A stretch of 64,000 nt of DNA from Micromonospora sp. NBC_01796. Lineage in GTDB: Bacteria; Actinomycetota; Actinomycetes; Mycobacteriales; Micromonosporaceae. How positions within the stretch are numbered: the first letter of the stretch is position 1; the number at the start of each line of letters is the position of its first letter. A program made the translations under genes and the position numbers. The notes under the pieces were generated by a model. That model worked only from the letters and a program-made list of their open reading frames with translations, ran no database searches and had not been told where the DNA came from. Of this stretch, positions 8,918 through 17,244 are shown in pieces. Location of the stretch: the NCBI RefSeq assembly GCF_035917455.1, contig NZ_CP109078.1:4092001-4156000 (forward strand), given 5' to 3'.

Positions 8918-8967
8918 GATCGCCGCCCGGTGTTTCTCCACCGTGGCGGCAGACAAGGACACCGGCC

Positions 8968-9798
8968 GTGGCATCTCGCCAATCCGTCAACAAACCGCAC
9001 CAACCGGTACGGAAAGCCGAACGCGACCGCTCCCGTCGGGCGCTGTCGCAGAACTTCCTGCACCATCCGGAGGCGATCAGTCAGATCGTGCGTACCGCCC
9101 GACCCGGACCGGACGACCTCGTGGTCGAGGCCGGCGCCGGACGGGGGGTGCTGACCCGGGCGCTGGCCGAACAGTGCGGCCGGGTGCTGGCGTACGAGAT
9201 CGACCCGTACCTGGTCCCGGTGCTGGCCGAGGCCTGCGCCCCGCTGGGGAACGTCACCTGCCTGGCCGAGGACTTCCTGGCCGCGAGGGCACCCGACCGA
9301 CCGTTCTCGGTGGTGGGGAACATCCCGTGGGCGTTGACCTCCGGCATGGTCGACTGGTGCCTGCGGGCACCCCGGCTCACCTCGGCGACCCTGCTCACCC
9401 AACTCGAGTACGCCCGCAAACGCACCGGTGACTACGGCCGGTGGAGCCGGCTGACCGTACTGACCTGGCCGTCCTTCCAGTGGCGGTTGGGCGGGAGGGT
9501 GCCCCGGTCGGCGTTCCGTCCGGTGCCCCGGGTCGACGCGGGGATCCTGCGGCTCGACCGGCGGGACAACCCGCTGGTGGCGCCGGCGCTACTGCCGGCG
9601 TACCGGCGGCTGGTCGAGCTGGGTTTCGGCGGCGAGGGTGGCTCGCTGTACGGGTCGCTGCGCCGGCACTACCCGAGGGCACGGCTCGATGCCGCCTGCC
9701 GGGCCACCCGGCTGCCCGTCGACACCCCGGTCGGGTACGTCTGGCCGGAGCAGTGGCTCACCCTCTTCCGCCTGCTCCATTCGGCCAGTCGCCGGTGA
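8968..9798 (+). CDS. erm: 23S rRNA adenine-N6 dimethyltransferase, Erm family (276 aa)
   Basis: Erm enzymes methylate A2058 of 23S rRNA with SAM and give macrolide-lincosamide-streptogramin B resistance. The protein shows SQNFL at residues 27-31, SAM motif I VVEAGAGRG at 52-60, motif IV NIPW at 118-121, and the QLEYARKRTGDYGRWS region typical of actinomycete Erm proteins, which separates it from the KsgA housekeeping enzyme. The GTG at 8968 is preceded by AAGGAC 7 nt upstream. Upstream lie a WhiB7-like promoter, a leader peptide and a hairpin, suggesting drug-inducible expression. Whether it makes mono- or dimethyl-A cannot be told from sequence. Confidence 0.88.
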   Translation: MASRQSVNKPHQPVRKAERDRSRRALSQNFLHHPEAISQIVRTARPGPDDLVVEAGAGRGVLTRALAEQCGRVLAYEIDPYLVPVLAEACAPLGNVTCLAEDFLAARAPDRPFSVVGNIPWALTSGMVDWCLRAPRLTSATLLTQLEYARKRTGDYGRWSRLTVLTWPSFQWRLGGRVPRSAFRPVPRVDAGILRLDRRDNPLVAPALLPAYRRLVELGFGGEGGSLYGSLRRHYPRARLDAACRATRLPVDTPVGYVWPEQWLTLFRLLHSASRR

Positions 9799-10034
9799 CC
9801 GGGCGGGAGCACGCACTGACCGGACCGGCCGGTCGCCGGTGACCGGGCCGCCCGACCGGCACTGACCGGGCCGGAGCAGGCACTGCCGGAGCGCCGGCCG
9901 TCAGGACCGCGTAGCGATCTTGTCGGCCGGCGTATGGGCTCCGTCAGGCGGTCACCACCAGGGCGTACGCCCGCGCTTTGCTCGTCCGTGGGGTCGCCGG
10001 GCGCGGCGGCCCGAGGTACGCAGAAGGAGCGGCG
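9799..10034. repeat. intergenic region with repeated TGACCGGG/CCGGTGACCGGG units
   Basis: The first 90 bp after erm contain several imperfect copies of a GTGACCGGGC- and CTGACCGG-type unit (around 9796, 9817, 9838 and 9862), with many CCGG steps. No gene is seen. The downstream half leads into the RBS of the next gene. Confidence 0.45.
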
Positions 10035-10445
10035 ATGGACCCGGAACGCGGTGGCCGGACGGAACGTCGCGGGGTCCCGCCGGCACCGTTCGGCATCCGC
10101 CTCGGCAGTGGGGCGGCGCTGGTCGTCGCCGCGACGTGCCTGGCCGCCGCGCTCTTCCCGCCGTCTGCGCCCCTGGCCCGGTTACTGGTTGTCGCGGTGG
10201 CGGTCGGTGGTTTCGCGGCGGTGGCACCGGACCCGAGGGCGGATGTCGCGGTGACCCTGCTCGGCTTCCTCTGCTTCACCGGCTTCCTGCTCGACCGGTA
10301 CGGCGAACTGCACTGGCACACCGGTCGCAGCGGCGGCTACCTGCTGCTGCTCGCCGCCGCCACGGTGCTCGGGGCGGCCCTGGGCACGATCCGGCGGGTG
10401 CTGACGGGCCGCCGCGCCCGGTTTGTCGCCCGGTCGTCCGGGTAG
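10035..10445 (+). CDS. small integral membrane protein of unknown function (136 aa)
   Basis: ATG at 10035 is preceded by AGAAGGAG. The product has a basic N-terminus and about four hydrophobic helices (near GAALVVAATCLAAALF, LLVVAVAVGGFAAV, AVTLLGFLCFTGFLL and GYLLLLAAATVLGAAL), then a basic C-terminal tail. This layout resembles the four-helix DUF4118 segment of sensor kinases such as KdpD, but no signature is secure. It ends 8 bp before the erythromycin-esterase-like gene and may be co-transcribed with it. Confidence 0.65.
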   Translation: MDPERGGRTERRGVPPAPFGIRLGSGAALVVAATCLAAALFPPSAPLARLLVVAVAVGGFAAVAPDPRADVAVTLLGFLCFTGFLLDRYGELHWHTGRSGGYLLLLAAATVLGAALGTIRRVLTGRRARFVARSSG

Positions 10446-10453
10446 CCCCGGGC

Positions 10454-11710
10454 ATGCAGGTGCACCGGCTCGGGGGACCGGGCGACTTCGACCCGTTGCT
10501 GGAGCACGTCGGCCGTGCCCGGGTGGTGATGCTGGGTGAGGCGAGCCACGGCGGGTACGACTACTACCGGCTCCGGGAGCAGTTCACCCGCCGGCTGATC
10601 GCCGAGTGCGGGTTCAACTTCGTGGCCGTCGAGGGTGACTGGCCCGACTGCGACCGGGTGCACCGGTCGGTGACCGGCGCACCGGACAGCGACGCGGACC
10701 CGCAGGTCGCGTTGGAGCGGTTCGAGCGCTGGCCGACCTGGATGTGGGCCAACGCGGAGGTGGCCAGGTTCTGCCGGTGGCTGCGGGCCTGGAATCTGGA
10801 CCGGGCGGAACCGGACCGGGTCGGCTTCCACGGGCTCGACGTGTACAGCCTGTGGGACTCGATGCAGGCGATCTTCGACTACCTGGGCGAGGACGACCCG
10901 GACGCGCTGGCCGCCGCCCGGGCCGCGTACCGGTGCTTCGAGCCGTACGGACAGCAGGTCGAGGAGTACGGGCTGGCCAGCCGGTTCGTCTCGGCGAGCT
11001 GCGAGGACGAGGTGGTCCGGTTGCTGGCCGCCGTCCGGGCCCGTGCCGCCTCCGACGGGGCGGACCGGTTCGCCGCCTGGCAGAACGCCGAGGTGGTGGC
11101 GGGTGCGGAGCGGTACTACCGGGCGATGGTGGCCGGCGGCCCGCAGTCGTGGAACGTACGCGACACGCACATGGCGGACACGCTGGACCGGCTGCTGGAG
11201 CGGTACGGGCCGGACACCCGGGCGGTGGTCTGGGCGCACAACACCCACATCGGGGACGCGCGGGCCACCGACATGGCCGAGGCCGGAATGATCAACATTG
11301 GTCAGTTGGCCCGGGAACGGCACGGTGACGACGCGGTGTCCCTGATCGGGTTCGGCGGCTACCAGGGAACGGTGGTCGCCGCGCCGCGCTGGGGAGCGCC
11401 GGCCGAGACCATGACCGTGCCGCCGGCCCGGCCCGGCTCGCTGGAGGACCGGATGCACGGCATGCTGCCCGAACGGGCACTGCTCGTGCTCTCCCACGGC
11501 GACCGGCCGGACTGGCTGAACGAAACGGCAGACCACCGGGCGATCGGGGTGGTCTACGACCCGTCGTTCGAGGAGTGGGGCAACTACGTACCGACCCGGT
11601 TGGCGGACAGGTACGACGCGTTCATCTGGTGCGACCAGACGACCGCCGTACACGAGTTGCCGGCCAATGCGGAGCCGGGCGAGCTGGAGACGTACCCGGC
11701 GGGGCTCTGA
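10454..11710 (+). CDS. erythromycin esterase family protein (418 aa)
   Basis: The protein belongs to the EreA/EreB-like superfamily. It has LGEASHG at residues 27-33 with the conserved Glu and His, VEGDWPDCDRVH near 57-68, GFHGLDVYSL, and WAHNTHIGDA near residue 258, which carries the second conserved His. True Ere enzymes hydrolyse the macrolide lactone ring. Most chromosomal relatives of this size in actinomycetes have unknown substrates and are often called succinoglycan-biosynthesis-like proteins. The proximity to erm (656 bp) is suggestive but not proof of macrolide inactivation. It lies 8 bp after the preceding membrane-protein gene. The ATG at 10454 begins the family-like N-terminus. 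Confidence 0.78.
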   Translation: MQVHRLGGPGDFDPLLEHVGRARVVMLGEASHGGYDYYRLREQFTRRLIAECGFNFVAVEGDWPDCDRVHRSVTGAPDSDADPQVALERFERWPTWMWANAEVARFCRWLRAWNLDRAEPDRVGFHGLDVYSLWDSMQAIFDYLGEDDPDALAAARAAYRCFEPYGQQVEEYGLASRFVSASCEDEVVRLLAAVRARAASDGADRFAAWQNAEVVAGAERYYRAMVAGGPQSWNVRDTHMADTLDRLLERYGPDTRAVVWAHNTHIGDARATDMAEAGMINIGQLARERHGDDAVSLIGFGGYQGTVVAAPRWGAPAETMTVPPARPGSLEDRMHGMLPERALLVLSHGDRPDWLNETADHRAIGVVYDPSFEEWGNYVPTRLADRYDAFIWCDQTTAVHELPANAEPGELETYPAGL

Positions 11711-11738
11711 GGCCGACCCCGCGCGGCCCGGCGGCGGC

Positions 11739-12950
11739 TCACCAGTCGTGCATCGAGCCGTCGGTGAGCCGGTTCACCGGCAGGTACCTCGGCGTGTACG
11801 GGTACCGCGCGGCGGCCTCCTCGTCGAACCGGACCCCGATGCCCGGCTCGTCGTCCAGGTGCAGCATCCCGTCGGCGAACCGGTAACCGACGTGGAACAC
11901 CTCACCGGCCGGGTCGAGGTGGTCCATGTACTCCTGGATGCCGAAGTTCGGGATGCTCAGGTCGAGGTGGAGCGCGGCGGCGATGCCGATCGGGGAGATG
12001 TCGCCGGCACCGTGCGACCCGGACTTCACCCCGTAGGTGTCGGCGAAGTCGAAGACCCGCTTGGTGTGGGTGATCCCGCCGGTGTGCGGCACCGAGGTAC
12101 GGATGTAGTCGATCAGCCGTTCGGAGATCAGGTCCTTGCAGTCCCAGATGGTGTTGAAGATCTCCCCGACCGCGAGCGGGGTGACCGTGTGCTGCCGGAT
12201 CAGGCGGAACGCCGACTGGTCCTCGGCCGGGGTGCTGTCCTCGATCCAGAACATCCGGTACGGCTCCAGCGACTTCCCCAGCCGGGCCGCCTCGATCGGG
12301 GTGAGCCGGTGGTGCACGTCGTGCAGCAGGTGGAAGCCGTAACCGAGCTGTTCGCGGGTGGCGGCGACGAGCTTCGGGACGAAGTCGAGGTAGGCGGCGG
12401 TGTCCCAGACGTCCTCGGCCGGGCGGTCGTGTGCCGCCGGTTCGTAGGTCAGGCCGCCGCCGACCCGGATCCCGTAGGTCGAGGTCAGTCCGGGGATCGC
12501 GGACTGGACGCGGACCGCCCGGTAGCCGTCGGCCAGGAACCGGGCGACGTCGGCGACCGCCTCGTCGATCCCGGCGCCGCTGGCGTGGCCGTAGACGGTG
12601 ACCCCGTCCCGGGCCGCCCCGCCGAGGAGTTGGTAGACCGGGAGGCCGGCGGCCTTGCCCTTGATGTCCCAGAGGGCCACGTCGACGGCACCGATGGCGG
12701 TCATGGTGACCGGACCCCGCCGCCAGTACGCGCCCCGGTACAGGTACTGCCAGGTGTCGGAGATCCGCGCCGCGTCCCGCCCGATCAGCAGCGGGACGAG
12801 ATGGTCGCGCAGGTACGACGCGACGGAGAGTTCACGGCCGTTGAGGGTGGCGTCGCCGTACCCGACCAGGCCGTCATCCGTGGTGATCTTCAGGGTGACG
12901 TAGTTGCGGCCGGGGCAGGTGACGAACACATCGGCGGCGATGATCTTCAT
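11739..12950 (-). CDS. enolase-superfamily D-mannonate dehydratase-type enzyme, ManD/RspA family (403 aa)
   Basis: Length and motifs match the ManD subgroup of the enolase superfamily: [13 protein letters not shown] at the N-terminus, [11 protein letters not shown] at the start of the barrel, the metal ligands in HDVHHRL, EDS and GEIFN, then VPHTGGITH and SGSHGAGD. The family dehydrates D-mannonate or D-gluconate, though many members have low activity and act in other sugar-acid pathways. The ATG at 12950 is preceded by GGAAGG. No uxu or kdg neighbours are present, so the pathway is not evident. It is convergent with the esterase-like gene. Confidence 0.85.
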   Translation of the reverse strand: MKIIAADVFVTCPGRNYVTLKITTDDGLVGYGDATLNGRELSVASYLRDHLVPLLIGRDAARISDTWQYLYRGAYWRRGPVTMTAIGAVDVALWDIKGKAAGLPVYQLLGGAARDGVTVYGHASGAGIDEAVADVARFLADGYRAVRVQSAIPGLTSTYGIRVGGGLTYEPAAHDRPAEDVWDTAAYLDFVPKLVAATREQLGYGFHLLHDVHHRLTPIEAARLGKSLEPYRMFWIEDSTPAEDQSAFRLIRQHTVTPLAVGEIFNTIWDCKDLISERLIDYIRTSVPHTGGITHTKRVFDFADTYGVKSGSHGAGDISPIGIAAALHLDLSIPNFGIQEYMDHLDPAGEVFHVGYRFADGMLHLDDEPGIGVRFDEEAAARYPYTPRYLPVNRLTDGSMHDW

Positions 12951-13154
12951 GGGGTGCCTTCCGGGGGACGGGACGGGCGCGGGGGAGGTGGTGGCCCCCA
13001 GGGCAGCGTAGGGCTTCCGGTTTGGTCGATGTCCGGTTCTGGGTAGCAGAAGCGGTGGGCGGATCCCGTGACGCCGCGATCGGTGTCGCGGGCCCGACGA
13101 AGCGCCGCGATCGGCGCGACGGGTAGCCGCCCCGGACGAACTGGAGGAGGACGA

Positions 13155-13841
13155 ATGCGTACTTCGGCGATAGCGGCGGTGGCGACCCTGGCCGGACTGG
13201 GCCTGGCCGTGAGCGGCTGCACCGAAGGGGGAGCCGTCGGCCTGGCCACACCGAGCCCGTCCGGCGGCACGAGCGCCGTGGCGCCGTCCGGCAGCGCGAC
13301 CGCCGCGCCGGCGACCGGTGGCCCGGTGGCGTCCTGCGTGACCGGGGACTGGCGTACCGCCTCGGCCGCCGGGCAGACCGGCGGGGCACTGGCCAGCGCC
13401 AGCATCGGTGGCGGGGACGGGGTACTGGTCAAGATCGGGCCGAACGGCGAGACCACGGTCGACTTCGGCTCGATGAAGCCGGTGACCTTCAAGGCCCAAC
13501 TCGGCGACGCCAGGATCGCCGGCACGTTCAGCTACGCCGGCAAGGCCAGCGGCACGGTCAGCACCGGCGCCGGTGGCGGCACCACCGGCGACTGGGCCCC
13601 GGTGCCGCCGTTGCAGTGGGGCGACACCCGGGTCACCGTGGGGTTGACCGAGCCGACGCCGGCCACGCTCTTCGAGAACGTCAGGATCTCGGAGTACGTC
13701 GGTGACGGCGCCAGCCGCAGCGGCGACGTGGTCGACATCCAGCCGCTGCTGGGCGAGGGCCGTTACCAGTGCGGGGGGAACACCCTGACCCTGACGCCGA
13801 AGGACGCCAGCGGCCTGACCTGGGTCCTCAACCGCGCCTGA
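13155..13841 (+). CDS. putative lipoprotein with Ser/Thr/Pro-rich linker (228 aa)
   Basis: A typical type II signal peptide ends in a lipobox VSGC at about residues 19-22, followed by a low-complexity Ser/Gly/Ala/Thr/Pro linker to about residue 55. The rest is a beta-rich domain with two cysteines (VASCVTGDW and RYQCGG) that may form a disulphide. The spacing SCVTGDW...[10 protein letters not shown] resembles lipocalin-like, cell-surface domains of actinobacterial lipoproteins. The function is unknown. ATG at 13155 has a strong GGAGGAGG site. It is divergent from the ManD-type gene. Confidence 0.7.
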   Translation: MRTSAIAAVATLAGLGLAVSGCTEGGAVGLATPSPSGGTSAVAPSGSATAAPATGGPVASCVTGDWRTASAAGQTGGALASASIGGGDGVLVKIGPNGETTVDFGSMKPVTFKAQLGDARIAGTFSYAGKASGTVSTGAGGGTTGDWAPVPPLQWGDTRVTVGLTEPTPATLFENVRISEYVGDGASRSGDVVDIQPLLGEGRYQCGGNTLTLTPKDASGLTWVLNRA

Positions 13842-13868
13842 CGCGGTGGTGCACAGCTTTCAGTGGGG

Positions 13869-13889
13869 CCGGCCCCGGTTCGGGGCCGG
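13869..13889. terminator. bidirectional hairpin terminator
   Basis: A GC-only 9-bp stem (CCGGCCCCG and CGGGGCCGG) with a GTT loop lies between the convergent lipoprotein and MarR genes, which end 50 bp apart. Confidence 0.7.
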
Positions 13890-13891
13890 TC

Positions 13892-14440
13892 TCACTCGTC
13901 GCAGGGCACCCGCTGCGGGTCGTCCTCGGTGTCGGCGTCGCAGGGCTCGGCGTCGAATGCGGCCCGGATGACGTCGGAGAGTTCCCCGAGGGTGTCGAGT
14001 TGCTCCGGGGTGAGTACGTCGACCACCAGGCGCCGTACGTGCGACACGTGCTTCGGCGCCGCTCTGGTGATCTCCGCCAGGCCGGTCTCGGTGATCTGGA
14101 TGAACGCGCCCCGCGGGTCGGTCACGCAGGGCTCCCGGTCGACCAGTCCGCGCCGGGCCATCCGCCCCAGGTGGTGGGTGAGGCGGGTCTTCTCCCACTG
14201 GAGGTGGCCCCGGAGCTGGAAGATCCGCAGCCGCCCCTCGGGGGCCTCGCTGAGGTGGACCAGGACGGCGTAGTCGCTCTCGGAGAGGCCGGTGTCGGCG
14301 AGCAGTTGCCGGTTCAGCTTGCTCTGCAACTCCATCTGCATGGTGATGAAGGAACGCCAGGCACGCTGCTCCCGCTCACTGAGCCACCGCTCCCCGTTCG
14401 CCGCCACCCGCTCATGATACCCGCCAGGATGACACGTCAC
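13892..14440 (-). CDS. MarR-family transcriptional regulator (about 182 aa)
   Basis: A winged helix-turn-helix of MarR type occupies the centre: LSESDYAVLVHLSEAPEGRLRI, then the recognition region HLQWEKTRLTHHLGRMARRGLV and the wing TDPRGAFIQITETG. The flanking helices form the dimer interface. The C-terminal 30 residues are unusually acidic and contain two cysteines. GTG at 14440 has a GAGG-like site; an alternative GTG at 14407 would shorten it by 11 residues. Its target is not evident; no efflux or oxidoreductase gene is adjacent. Confidence 0.8.
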   Translation of the reverse strand: MTCHPGGYHERVAANGERWLSEREQRAWRSFITMQMELQSKLNRQLLADTGLSESDYAVLVHLSEAPEGRLRIFQLRGHLQWEKTRLTHHLGRMARRGLVDREPCVTDPRGAFIQITETGLAEITRAAPKHVSHVRRLVVDVLTPEQLDTLGELSDVIRAAFDAEPCDADTEDDPQRVPCDE

Positions 14441-14488
14441 CCCACCTCAAGCTCTCCCCCCGCCTCTCCCCCCGCCCCCCTCGCCCTC

Positions 14489-14580
14489 CCCGCTCCACGC
14501 CGCGTCGATCTAGGGCAAATGGGGGTGGATAGAGATCAACAAACACCCATTTGCCCTAGATCGACGCGGCGTGGAGCGGG
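14489..14580. repeat. long palindromic element, 36-39 bp arms, 16-nt loop
   Basis: Left arm 14489-14527 and right arm 14544-14580 are reverse complements except for two extra G residues in the left arm. The right arm ends exactly at the stop codon of the hydrolase gene at 14581, so it can act as its terminator, but it is far longer than a normal terminator. The arms contain GCGTCGATCTAGGGC, similar to the arm of the palindrome at 41257. Confidence 0.8.
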
Positions 14581-15591
14581 TCAGAGCATGGACATGTGTA
14601 CGTGGTCGGTGTGGTCGCTTTCGCCGCTGTAGGAGCTCCAGCCGGTGGCGGGGAACCAGATCTGCTTGTACCAGATCACGTAGAGGATGCCGAGCCGGTC
14701 CGCGTTGCGGACCAGGAACGCGGTCAGGTTGTTGCCGTACAGCCGCTGGTCCTGCGTACGCGCGGAGGCGAACCCGCTGTTCAGTAGTGACCAGTCGCAG
14801 GCGCGGCCCTTCGGGTGCTCGAACGGACCACCGTTGCGGTGACAGCCGACGAACCGGTTGAAGCCCGCCTTCTTCACCTCGTTGTACGCGTGCAGGGTGC
14901 GCGGGGTGACGCAGCCGCTGGTGGTCGGGTCGTCCTTGTTGCACGACTCCTTCGGCCAACCGCCACTGGCCGTACGCGGGGCCGCCTTGGCCACCGGCGA
15001 GCTGGCGTTGACGAAGCCGTTGGTGAGCTTCTTGCCGCCGACCAGGGCGAGGGAGCGTTCCGCGTCCTGCTTCTGCCGTGCCATCACGGCCTGCTGCTTC
15101 TCCTGCTCCTTGACCTCGGCGTCGGCCAGGGCCTTGGCGCGTTCGACCAACTCCTGGGCGGTGTTGAGCTCGTGCAGCTTCTGGTCGTTGACCGCGTTCA
15201 TCTCGTCGAGCGCGACGGCCCGATCCAGGAAGGAGTCCGGGGACGCGCTGTTGAGCAGCGCCGATACCGCGCCCAGCTTGCCGGTGCGGTAGGAACGGGC
15301 GGCGATCTCGGTGACCTGGGGGGTCAGCTCCTCGATCTGGGTCTCGGCCTTCGCCAGCTCGGTGGCCAGGACGGCCTGACGCTTCTTCGAGGCGTCGAGA
15401 GCGGCCTTGGCGTCGGCGAAACGCCGGCCGGTCGCCTCCAGTACCTCGCTCAGCAACTGGTTGTCGGACTCGGCCGCCGGGGCCGGCGTTGCCGGCGCGG
15501 CCTGCACCGGGACCGAGAACGGCGCCACCATGAGCACGGTGGTGACCAGGGTCAGGGCAGGCGTGAACCATCGGCGGAGGGGTGCCGTCAT
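14581..15591 (-). CDS. secreted coiled-coil protein with C-terminal D,D-peptidase-like domain (336 aa)
   Basis: A Sec signal peptide ending near VQAAP (residue 32) is followed by a long coiled coil (about residues 42-180) and a C-terminal domain with GPFEHPKGRACDWS and SDHTDHVHMSM. These His and Asp residues correspond to the zinc ligands of VanY/MEPE-type M15-like peptidases, as in many actinobacterial cell-wall hydrolases of NlpC/RipA-like layout. It likely cleaves peptidoglycan cross-links at the cell surface. The gene is preceded by a c-di-AMP riboswitch, which fits control of wall hydrolysis. GGAAGGA lies 6 nt before the ATG. Confidence 0.8.
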   Translation of the reverse strand: MTAPLRRWFTPALTLVTTVLMVAPFSVPVQAAPATPAPAAESDNQLLSEVLEATGRRFADAKAALDASKKRQAVLATELAKAETQIEELTPQVTEIAARSYRTGKLGAVSALLNSASPDSFLDRAVALDEMNAVNDQKLHELNTAQELVERAKALADAEVKEQEKQQAVMARQKQDAERSLALVGGKKLTNGFVNASSPVAKAAPRTASGGWPKESCNKDDPTTSGCVTPRTLHAYNEVKKAGFNRFVGCHRNGGPFEHPKGRACDWSLLNSGFASARTQDQRLYGNNLTAFLVRNADRLGILYVIWYKQIWFPATGWSSYSGESDHTDHVHMSML

Positions 15592-15605
15592 GCAGGATCC
15601 TTCCG

Positions 15606-15722
15606 TTGGTCGCCGACCGGGTTAGCTGACGGGTTCGGGATGGAAGTGATCCCTACCGCTGTTGCGGATTCACCCCACGTACTCGGTTCCCCGGTTCGTC
15701 CAGGACGATTAGGCGACGGTCC
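15606..15722 (-). promoter_or_regulatory. c-di-AMP riboswitch (ydaO/yuaA type)
   Basis: The minus-strand leader of the hydrolase gene contains conserved blocks of the ydaO aptamer in order: GAACCGGGGAACCG, GGGGTGAATCCGC, a GGTAGGG stem, and CCGAACCCGTCAGCTAACCC. The closing stem pairs GTCGCC near 15713-15718 with GGCGAC near 15609-15614, directly next to the ribosome binding site at 15598-15604. In actinomycetes this riboswitch controls cell-wall hydrolases and Rpf-like proteins and turns expression off when c-di-AMP binds. Exact ends are estimated. Confidence 0.85.
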
Positions 15723-15914
15723 CGCCGGCACCGGTTGGCGCCGATTGGCGTTGACCGCGAAGAATCTTACCGTGTGACGCGTCCCGATGGGCATGCCCAT
15801 CCGGTACGAAAAGCGTTATGGGACAACAACTTTCGGTTATTATTCGCGGTTCCGGCCAACATGGATACCCGCTGTAATGGTGATGGCGCCGATTGTCGAA
15901 TCAGCGATCGCCGA

Positions 15915-16781
15915 TCAGCGGTTGCCGCGTTTGCGCGACGGCTGCGCCTTTCCCGCCGACTGGTTGCCGGCCGCGGCTTTCCGGGCCGCCGCCGCACGTC
16001 TGGCCGCCGCGGTGGTGACGGGCCGCCCACGGTTCGCCGGACCGGTGTTGATTCTGGCCGTACGTCGCGGCCGGATCGCCAGGGCGACGATGACAATCAC
16101 CCCGACCAGCAGCAGCACCGGCAGCAACCAGACCATCGGGCTGCCGTCGTCGGAGGCGCCACTGGCGTTGTCCGGCACCGGCGACGCGGGTGCGACGGTG
16201 TTGCCGGCACCGGGATTGCTCGACGCCGGCCTGTCCGGGTTCTCGGCCAGGGCGAGCAGTGCCGGGTCGGCGGCGTTCGTCGGTGCGCTCCAGCCCTGCG
16301 GCGCGCGGGTCGGCGCCCCGGAGTAGGAGAACTTCACCGTTCCGCGTACGGGCTCGCGGTCCGAGGCCACCGACAGGTAACTGGCGGTGTACTCGCCCTT
16401 CTCCGGCCAGTGCGAAACCTGGACGAACGCCGAGAATCCGGTGTGGTAGAGCTTCGGCTCCCACTTGCCGTTGACCAGGTTCAGCTCGGTCACCGGGCGG
16501 TCGAGCCGCTTGTCCGGGCCGGGCCGCCAACCGGCGTCGACCCGTACGCCGCTCGGCGCGGTGACGGTGAAGTAGGCGTTGGCCGCCGGAGCCTCGGTGA
16601 AGTACAGCTCCAACGACTGCATCGGTTGGGACAGCGTGGCGCCGGCAACCGGGTTGGAGACGGCGAGCTGACCGTGTGCGGACGCCGGTGATCCGGCCAC
16701 CGCGAGGGCGATCGTGGCGCCGAGAACAACGGCGAACAGGCGGCATGCCGCGCGGACGGTAACCAGCCGGGTCGATCGCAT
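15915..16781 (-). CDS. CopC-domain membrane-anchored protein (288 aa)
   Basis: A signal peptide ends at ASAHGQL, leaving the N-terminal copper-binding His of CopC proteins (His36 in the precursor). The CopC beta-sandwich covers about residues 36-155 with SNPVAGATLSQPMQSLELYFTE. A Pro/Ala/Asn-rich linker, one transmembrane helix (MVWLLPVLLLVGVIVIVALAI) and a basic, Ala/Arg-rich cytoplasmic tail of about 50 residues follow. CopC proteins bind Cu(II) outside the membrane. It is divergently placed from a cupredoxin-like lipoprotein gene, in line with a copper role. The long basic tail is unusual. Confidence 0.75.
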   Translation of the reverse strand: MRSTRLVTVRAACRLFAVVLGATIALAVAGSPASAHGQLAVSNPVAGATLSQPMQSLELYFTEAPAANAYFTVTAPSGVRVDAGWRPGPDKRLDRPVTELNLVNGKWEPKLYHTGFSAFVQVSHWPEKGEYTASYLSVASDREPVRGTVKFSYSGAPTRAPQGWSAPTNAADPALLALAENPDRPASSNPGAGNTVAPASPVPDNASGASDDGSPMVWLLPVLLLVGVIVIVALAIRPRRTARINTGPANRGRPVTTAAARRAAAARKAAAGNQSAGKAQPSRKRGNR

Positions 16782-16869
16782 CGGCCCATCATGGTGGCTT
16801 CCGCTGTGCCCGGCAAGACGCTACAGTCGCTTCCCGATGTCACGGGACCGGCTGACCGGGGAGATGTTG

Positions 16870-17244
16870 ATGATGCCCTCTATCGGCCGTCGCCGTGCAC
16901 TGGCCGCACTGACCGGTGCCGTCCTGCTGGCCGTCGCGGGCACCGGATGCGGGTCCACCGACGAACCGGTTGACTCCAGCGCGCCGGTCGAGGTGGCCAT
17001 CACCATCACCGAGGGCCGGTCCGAGCCGCAGCCGGGCCGGGTGGACGCGAAGAAGGGCCAGTCCGTCCGGATCACCGTGACCAGCGACGTTCCGGACCGG
17101 GTGCACGTGCACGGGTACGAGGTCGGCGCGGAACTGCCCGCGGGCCAGCCGGCCACGGTCGAGTTCGTGGCGGACATGGACGGCCTGTTCGAGGTCGAGA
17201 CGCACGAGTCGGGCGTGTTGCTGTTCCAGCTACTGGTCCGATGA
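16870..17244 (+). CDS. cupredoxin-like lipoprotein (124 aa)
   Basis: The lipobox GTGC follows a short signal peptide that starts with SIGRRRALAALTGAVLLAVA. The mature domain of about 95 residues carries DRVHVHGYEVG and the C-terminal VETHESGVLLFQLLVR. The His residues and strand pattern resemble the cupredoxin fold that binds copper, though the usual Cys-His-Met cluster is not complete. The start at 16870 is chosen because GGGGAG ends at 16863, giving 6-nt spacing; ATG at 16864 is too close. The stop overlaps the start of the next gene by 4 bp (ATGA), so the two products are coupled. Confidence 0.65.
   Translation: MMPSIGRRRALAALTGAVLLAVAGTGCGSTDEPVDSSAPVEVAITITEGRSEPQPGRVDAKKGQSVRITVTSDVPDRVHVHGYEVGAELPAGQPATVEFVADMDGLFEVETHESGVLLFQLLVR

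Noticed and set aside
8968-9798. KsgA (16S rRNA dimethyltransferase) as an alternative to Erm
   Set aside because: The QLEYARKRTGDYGRWS region, length and leader context fit actinomycete Erm, and KsgA hallmarks such as EIGPG are absent.
9799-10034. Possible CRISPR-like or coding repeats between erm and the next gene
   Set aside because: Units are short, irregular and lack spacers; no open frame is supported.
11667-13046. Plus-strand frame of 459 codons opposite the ManD-type gene
   Set aside because: Antisense to a clear enolase-superfamily gene with all metal ligands.
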